Source: UBA3910 sp002391465 (lineage in GTDB: Bacteria > Bacillota > Limnochordia > Darwinibacteriales > Darwinibacteriaceae). From it: a stretch of 59,114 bases of DNA. Location of the stretch: assembly GCA_030054835.1 (NCBI GenBank), contig JASGVS010000004.1, positions 1-59,114 of the forward strand, given 5' to 3'. A program made the position numbers and the translations under genes. The notes below the pieces were generated by a model. The model saw only the letters and a program-made list of their open reading frames with translations. It ran no database searches and was not told where the DNA came from. Positions 56,356 to 59,114 of this stretch are shown piece by piece; the stretch's first letter is position 1, and the number at the start of each line of letters is the position of its first letter.

Positions 56356-56488
56356 GTTCTGACCTCCTGCAGCCAATACTCTTCACCAACCCTTCCTTAT
56401 TTCTAGTATTTATCCTTGTTTTCCTCTTTTTATCTCCCGTGGCAGTACTGCCGCAGCGCTGACATCTTTCCCATGGGGAGGACGCGTT

Positions 56489-56614
56489 ATGCAGGAGGGA
56501 GAAGGTAAAACTTTACTCAGGAGGGAAAGGGCGGTAGGGAAAATCCCCTCACTAGCGAAGTATATCCTACAGACAGGGTTCAGTTTTTTGTCCATAGCGT
56601 ATGGTAGAACATAG
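56489..56614 (+). CDS. Possible 41-residue small protein
   Basis: In the gap between the desulfurase and the lipoprotein, ATG 56489 has GGGGAGG 7 bases upstream. It opens a 41-residue frame containing KIPSLAKYILQTGFSFLSIA. The basic N-terminus and hydrophobic C-terminal half could be a small membrane peptide. I know no family; chance cannot be excluded. The rest of the 286-base gap shows nothing clear. Confidence 0.35.
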   Translation: MQEGEGKTLLRRERAVGKIPSLAKYILQTGFSFLSIAYGRT

Positions 56615-56641
56615 AGTTGATATTCTAGAGGGGGAAAACGA

Positions 56642-57349
56642 ATGAAACGGAAGCTCGTCTTGCTGTTGTTCGTTGCCGTATTCTTGGTGGGCTGTTCATC
56701 CTACCAACGGGAGATGGTCCCGCCTAAAGTGGATCTTGGCAGCTCCAGGCGAATTGCAGTCCTGTTCTTTGACAATCTAACGGATGATTATGCACTTGTT
56801 TATGAAGTGGAACAGCAGCTTGTAGAGCAGCTGGGAGTCTTTTACCAGGTCACTGACCCGCGGGAAGCGGATTGGGCCTTGGCAAGGGTTGGCTTGCGTC
56901 CCACAGAAGCTCCCAGCGCAGAACAGGCTAGGCGTTTGGGAGAACTGTTAGGTGTAGATGCTGTAATTATGGGAGAAGTATCCGGTTATTTCGAGCCCAT
57001 TAATCAGACCCCGCCTTACATCGTGAAGACCCGCGAGACGGAGGATGGTAAGATCGAGAATCTCTACGAGGTGACCAGAACTACCACCGTCCTGCTCAGC
57101 TTCACCGGCCGAGCCATTTCTACTAAGTCTGGAAACATGATCTACCGGGAGAGGGTCCAGTCTGAAAAAGTGGTGAACTCGAAGGTAAGTCTGCATTGGT
57201 TCCCGCAAGGCAAAGAACCGACTGCCTGGGATGTTCCAACCAAGTCACGCATTGATGTGCCTGAGGCACGTCGTGCTGCGGTGCACGATGCCGTAGCCCA
57301 GTTTGTTGAGGATCTGCTGCCCACCTATGTCTGGCGCAGGGTTCAGTAA
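56642..57349 (+). CDS. Lipoprotein of the GNA1162/CsgG-like type
   Basis: The 235-residue product has a lipoprotein signal peptide with lipobox LVGC (cysteine about 18) followed by serine. The mature part has RRIAVLFFDNLTDDYALVYEVEQQLVEQL near the start, LGVDAVIMGEVSGYFEP in the middle, and a C-terminal helix. This layout matches the GNA1162/DUF799 and CsgG/LpoB-type fold. Members are outer-membrane lipoproteins with structural or regulatory roles. No curli genes are near. AGAGGGGG precedes the ATG. Confidence 0.7.
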   Translation: MKRKLVLLLFVAVFLVGCSSYQREMVPPKVDLGSSRRIAVLFFDNLTDDYALVYEVEQQLVEQLGVFYQVTDPREADWALARVGLRPTEAPSAEQARRLGELLGVDAVIMGEVSGYFEPINQTPPYIVKTRETEDGKIENLYEVTRTTTVLLSFTGRAISTKSGNMIYRERVQSEKVVNSKVSLHWFPQGKEPTAWDVPTKSRIDVPEARRAAVHDAVAQFVEDLLPTYVWRRVQ

Positions 57350-57360
57350 ATGGCTATCGG

Positions 57361-57390
57361 TTGACAGGCACCAGGCGGGAATGCTAAGAT
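57361..57390 (+). promoter_or_regulatory. Promoter of the SAM riboswitch-metK unit
   Basis: TTGACA (57361-57366), 18 bases and TAAGAT (57385-57390) with an extended TG at 57382-57383. Transcription would start just before the riboswitch. Confidence 0.7.
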
Positions 57391-57408
57391 AAATAAGTGA
57401 TAAAGCTA

Positions 57409-57560
57409 CTCATCGAGAGAGGCGGAGGGACGGGCCCGATGAAGCCCAGCAACCAGCGGAAACGCCAGGTGCTAATTCCTGCAAAACCCGGAGCCGGGTT
57501 TTGAGAGATGGGGTGACATATTCTCTCATGCAGTGATCCTCTCTCGATTGGGAGAGGATT
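57409..57560 (+). promoter_or_regulatory. SAM-I (S-box) riboswitch with expression platform
   Basis: The aptamer (57409-57512) has the S-box core: GAGAGAGGCGGAGGGACGGG then CCCGATGAAGCCCAGCAACC. GCCAGGTGCTAATTCCTGC follows. P1 pairs CTCATC (57409-57414) with GATGGG (57507-57512). A stem ATCCTCTC/GAGAGGAT (57536-57559) follows as terminator, though its T run is weak. CGAGAGAGG (57414-57422) is perfectly complementary to CCTCTCTCG (57538-57546), giving an antiterminator option. SAM binding should lower metK expression. Confidence 0.95.
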
Positions 57561-57587
57561 TACTTTGTAATAAAGGTGGTAGTAAAG

Positions 57588-58769
57588 GTGAGGGAAAAGA
57601 GATATACATTTACGTCGGAATCGGTTACAGAAGGGCATCCCGACAAGGTCTGCGATCAGATTTCCGATGCGGTTCTCGATGCTATCCTTGAGTGTGATCC
57701 CAACGCTCGGGTGGCCTGTGAGACAGCCATTACAACCGGCTTGGTTCTGATTATGGGTGAAATCAGCACCGACTGCTATGTGGATATACCCCGCATTGTG
57801 CGGGACGTGGTCCGTGACATTGGCTACGACCGGGCGAAATACGGCTTTGATGCCGATACATGTGCAGTCCTTACTTCCATTGAGGAACAATCGCCCGATA
57901 TAGCCATGGGTGTGAATACAGCTTTGGAGCAGCGCAGCGGTGAAGATGACGAAAACTCCCGCTTAGGTGCGGGCGATCAGGGCATTATGTTTGGCTATGC
58001 TGCAGATGAAACGCCTGAATACATGCCCATGCCCATTACCCTTGCCCATCGTATGGCCAAGAGGCTCGCTGACGTGCGTAAGGACGGGACTTTGGATTAT
58101 CTCCGTCCCGATGGCAAGACGCAGGTATCGGTGGCATATGATGATGAACATAGGCCTATTGCAGTTGAAAACATCATCGTCTCTGCCCAGCATCACCCCG
58201 ATGTGACGCAGGAACAGATTTACCAGGATATCCTAGAACACGTAATTAAGCCGAGCATACCGGAGGATCTTTGGACGCCGGAAACCATCGTCTTGGTCAA
58301 CCCCACCGGGCGGTTTGTTGTGGGTGGGCCTTTGGGCGATGCGGGCTTGACAGGCAGAAAGATCATCGTGGACACCTACGGCGGTTTCGGCCGCCATGGC
58401 GGAGGGGCCTTTTCCGGTAAGGATCCTTCCAAGGTAGACCGCTCCGCTTCCTATGCGGCGCGTTACGTAGCGAAGAATCTGGTTGCTGCAGGCTTGGCCA
58501 GGAGACTGGAAGTGCAGGTTGCGTACGCCATTGGCGTTGCCCGCCCCGTATCCCTTTTTGTAAATTCCTTCGGGACAGGCATAATCCCCGATCGGGAAAT
58601 AGAAGAGTTGGTTAGGGAGCACTTTGATCTACGTCCGGCGGCAATTATTCGGCAGTTCGATCTGCTGCGGCCCATTTACAGACAGGTGGCTGCCTACGGT
58701 CACTTCGGGCGGCCCGATTTGGACCTGCCTTGGGAGAGACTTGACAAGGTGGCTGAACTGAAAAAATAG
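57588..58769 (+). CDS. metK: S-adenosylmethionine synthetase
   Basis: MetK makes SAM from methionine and ATP. The 393-residue product has GHPDK near the N-terminus, GAGDQGIMFGYA (about 115-126), the phosphate loop GGFGRHGGGAFSGKD, and KVDRSASYAARYVAKN. Length is standard. GTG 57588 is chosen because AAAGGTGG lies 8 bases before it and homologues start near EKRYTFTSESVTEG; GTG 57576 would overlap the site. It is controlled by the SAM riboswitch, a feedback loop. Confidence 0.97.
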   Translation: MREKRYTFTSESVTEGHPDKVCDQISDAVLDAILECDPNARVACETAITTGLVLIMGEISTDCYVDIPRIVRDVVRDIGYDRAKYGFDADTCAVLTSIEEQSPDIAMGVNTALEQRSGEDDENSRLGAGDQGIMFGYAADETPEYMPMPITLAHRMAKRLADVRKDGTLDYLRPDGKTQVSVAYDDEHRPIAVENIIVSAQHHPDVTQEQIYQDILEHVIKPSIPEDLWTPETIVLVNPTGRFVVGGPLGDAGLTGRKIIVDTYGGFGRHGGGAFSGKDPSKVDRSASYAARYVAKNLVAAGLARRLEVQVAYAIGVARPVSLFVNSFGTGIIPDREIEELVREHFDLRPAAIIRQFDLLRPIYRQVAAYGHFGRPDLDLPWERLDKVAELKK

Positions 58770-58770
58770 G

Positions 58771-58800
58771 AGACAGACGGCAAAGTGCCGTCTGTCTTTG
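58771..58800 (+). terminator. Terminator of metK
   Basis: A 12-bp perfect stem AGACAGACGGCA (58771-58782) with TGCCGTCTGTCT (58786-58797) and a 3-base loop. TTGTATTT follows. Confidence 0.85.
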
Positions 58801-58830
58801 TATTTAGAAAACAGAATGGTAATGGGGGAA

Positions 58831-58859
58831 TTGACAAACAATTGTCAGGTAATTATAAT
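58831..58859 (+). promoter_or_regulatory. Consensus promoter with overlapping inverted repeat
   Basis: TTGACA (58831-58836), 17 bases, TATAAT (58854-58859): a perfect housekeeping promoter. TGACAA (58832-58837) and TTGTCA (58842-58847) form a 6-bp inverted repeat with a 4-base centre over the -35 and spacer. This is a likely repressor site. Confidence 0.8.
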
Positions 58860-58893
58860 TTAAGCTGCGGGATCTATCGCAAGGAGGTAACAA

Positions 58894-59114
58894 ATGCATC
58901 ATCGTTTGAAACTTCTCTTGTGCGTAGCACTGCTCATTTTGGTTGTTGTCGTTCCGGCCTCAGCCGGAGTAGTAGTCCTGCAGGTTGAGGTACTGCCCGG
59001 TTTTGCGGTTGATGTCCCCAACAGGCTTGTATTCCCGCCTGTCGCCCCGGGACAGTTCAGCGAACAGAACCTCAATGTAACCGTTTGGGCCAATGCACCC
59101 TGGATACTCATGGC
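58894..59114 (+). CDS. Secreted protein, N-terminal part (runs off the window)
   Basis: ATG 58894, with AAGGAGG 6 bases upstream, opens a frame that reaches the window end without a stop (73 codons). It has a basic N-terminus and a signal peptide (hydrophobic core LLLCVALLILVVVVPASA, cut about residue 23). The mature start is beta-rich with VVVLQVEVLPGFAV and NLNVTVWANAPW. Family cannot be judged from this part. It is driven by a perfect, probably repressed, promoter. Confidence 0.75.
   Translation, partial: MHHRLKLLLCVALLILVVVVPASAGVVVLQVEVLPGFAVDVPNRLVFPPVAPGQFSEQNLNVTVWANAPWILM

Noticed and set aside
56588..56616. TTGTCC-17-ATAGAG as promoter of the lipoprotein gene
   Set aside because: Both boxes are poor matches, so I did not list it as a feature.

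Overview
The window looks like the chromosome of a spore-forming Firmicute with two membranes, moderately GC-rich. The Firmicute signs are CodY, SpoIIID, a SpoIIQ-like protein, YqhQ, a SAM-I riboswitch in front of metK, and AGGAGG-type ribosome binding sites. The outer-membrane signs are flagellar L- and P-ring proteins (FlgH, FlgI), BamA, Skp/OmpH, a full Lpt lipopolysaccharide transport set, an LpxB homologue, and an S-layer-homology (SLH) anchored outer-membrane protein. Known diderm Firmicutes are Negativicutes, Halanaerobiales and Limnochordia. This GC content together with spoIIID and codY makes a Limnochordia-like lineage my best guess. That placement is inference, not a measured result.

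Layout. 1-565: the end of an IS3-family element abutting an open frame that seems to have lost its 5' part. 738-1709: tRNA-Leu and codY. 1752-4221: dinB facing hflX. 4288-13277: a translation and nucleotide cluster (TrkA_C membrane protein, yqhQ, prfA, prmC, tsaC, a phosphatase-RpiB fusion, upp, comEB) ending in tagO/wecA and wecB. 13280-17520: the F1 part of ATP synthase only (atpA, G, D, C), with no Fo or delta genes. 17643-19808: spoIIQ-like, spoIIID and mreB/mbl. 19871-24389: flgF, G, A, H, I and J. 24493-27641: a NAGPA-type glycosidase and an S55 (SpoIVB-type) peptidase.

27767-41363 is an outer-membrane assembly island: bamA, ompH/skp, a small barrel protein, lptF/G, lptD, lptC, lptA, an unusual ABC permease with its ATPase, lpxB-like, lptB and a DUF3084 protein. 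41745-46712 carries an SLH porin-like protein, a YqgF-like nuclease, a second barrel protein and a secreted repeat protein. 46827-52434 is a polysaccharide export operon: a protein with nine SLBB domains, a Wzz protein, a CpsD-type kinase and a CpsB-type phosphatase. 52489-53969: a 45-residue cysteine protein, VanZ and DUF4438. 54006-56355 (minus strand): thiI and a cysteine desulfurase. 56642 to the end: a lipoprotein, SAM riboswitch plus metK, and the start of a secreted protein.

How the genes fit together. BamA, Skp and the S55 protease would fold and police beta-barrels. LptB, LptF/G, LptC, LptA and LptD would carry the LPS that LpxB helps make. TagO/WecA, WecB and the SLBB/Wzz/kinase/phosphatase set would make and export an envelope polysaccharide. 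The SLH domain of the main barrel protein would tie the outer membrane to the wall. The best candidate for an undescribed system is the permease/ATPase pair at 35303-38165. It has its own promoter and sits between lptA and lpxB. The permease has one N-terminal membrane segment, a domain of roughly 525 residues outside the inner membrane and three C-terminal membrane segments. It may move a lipid or lipoprotein toward the outer membrane; the substrate is unknown.
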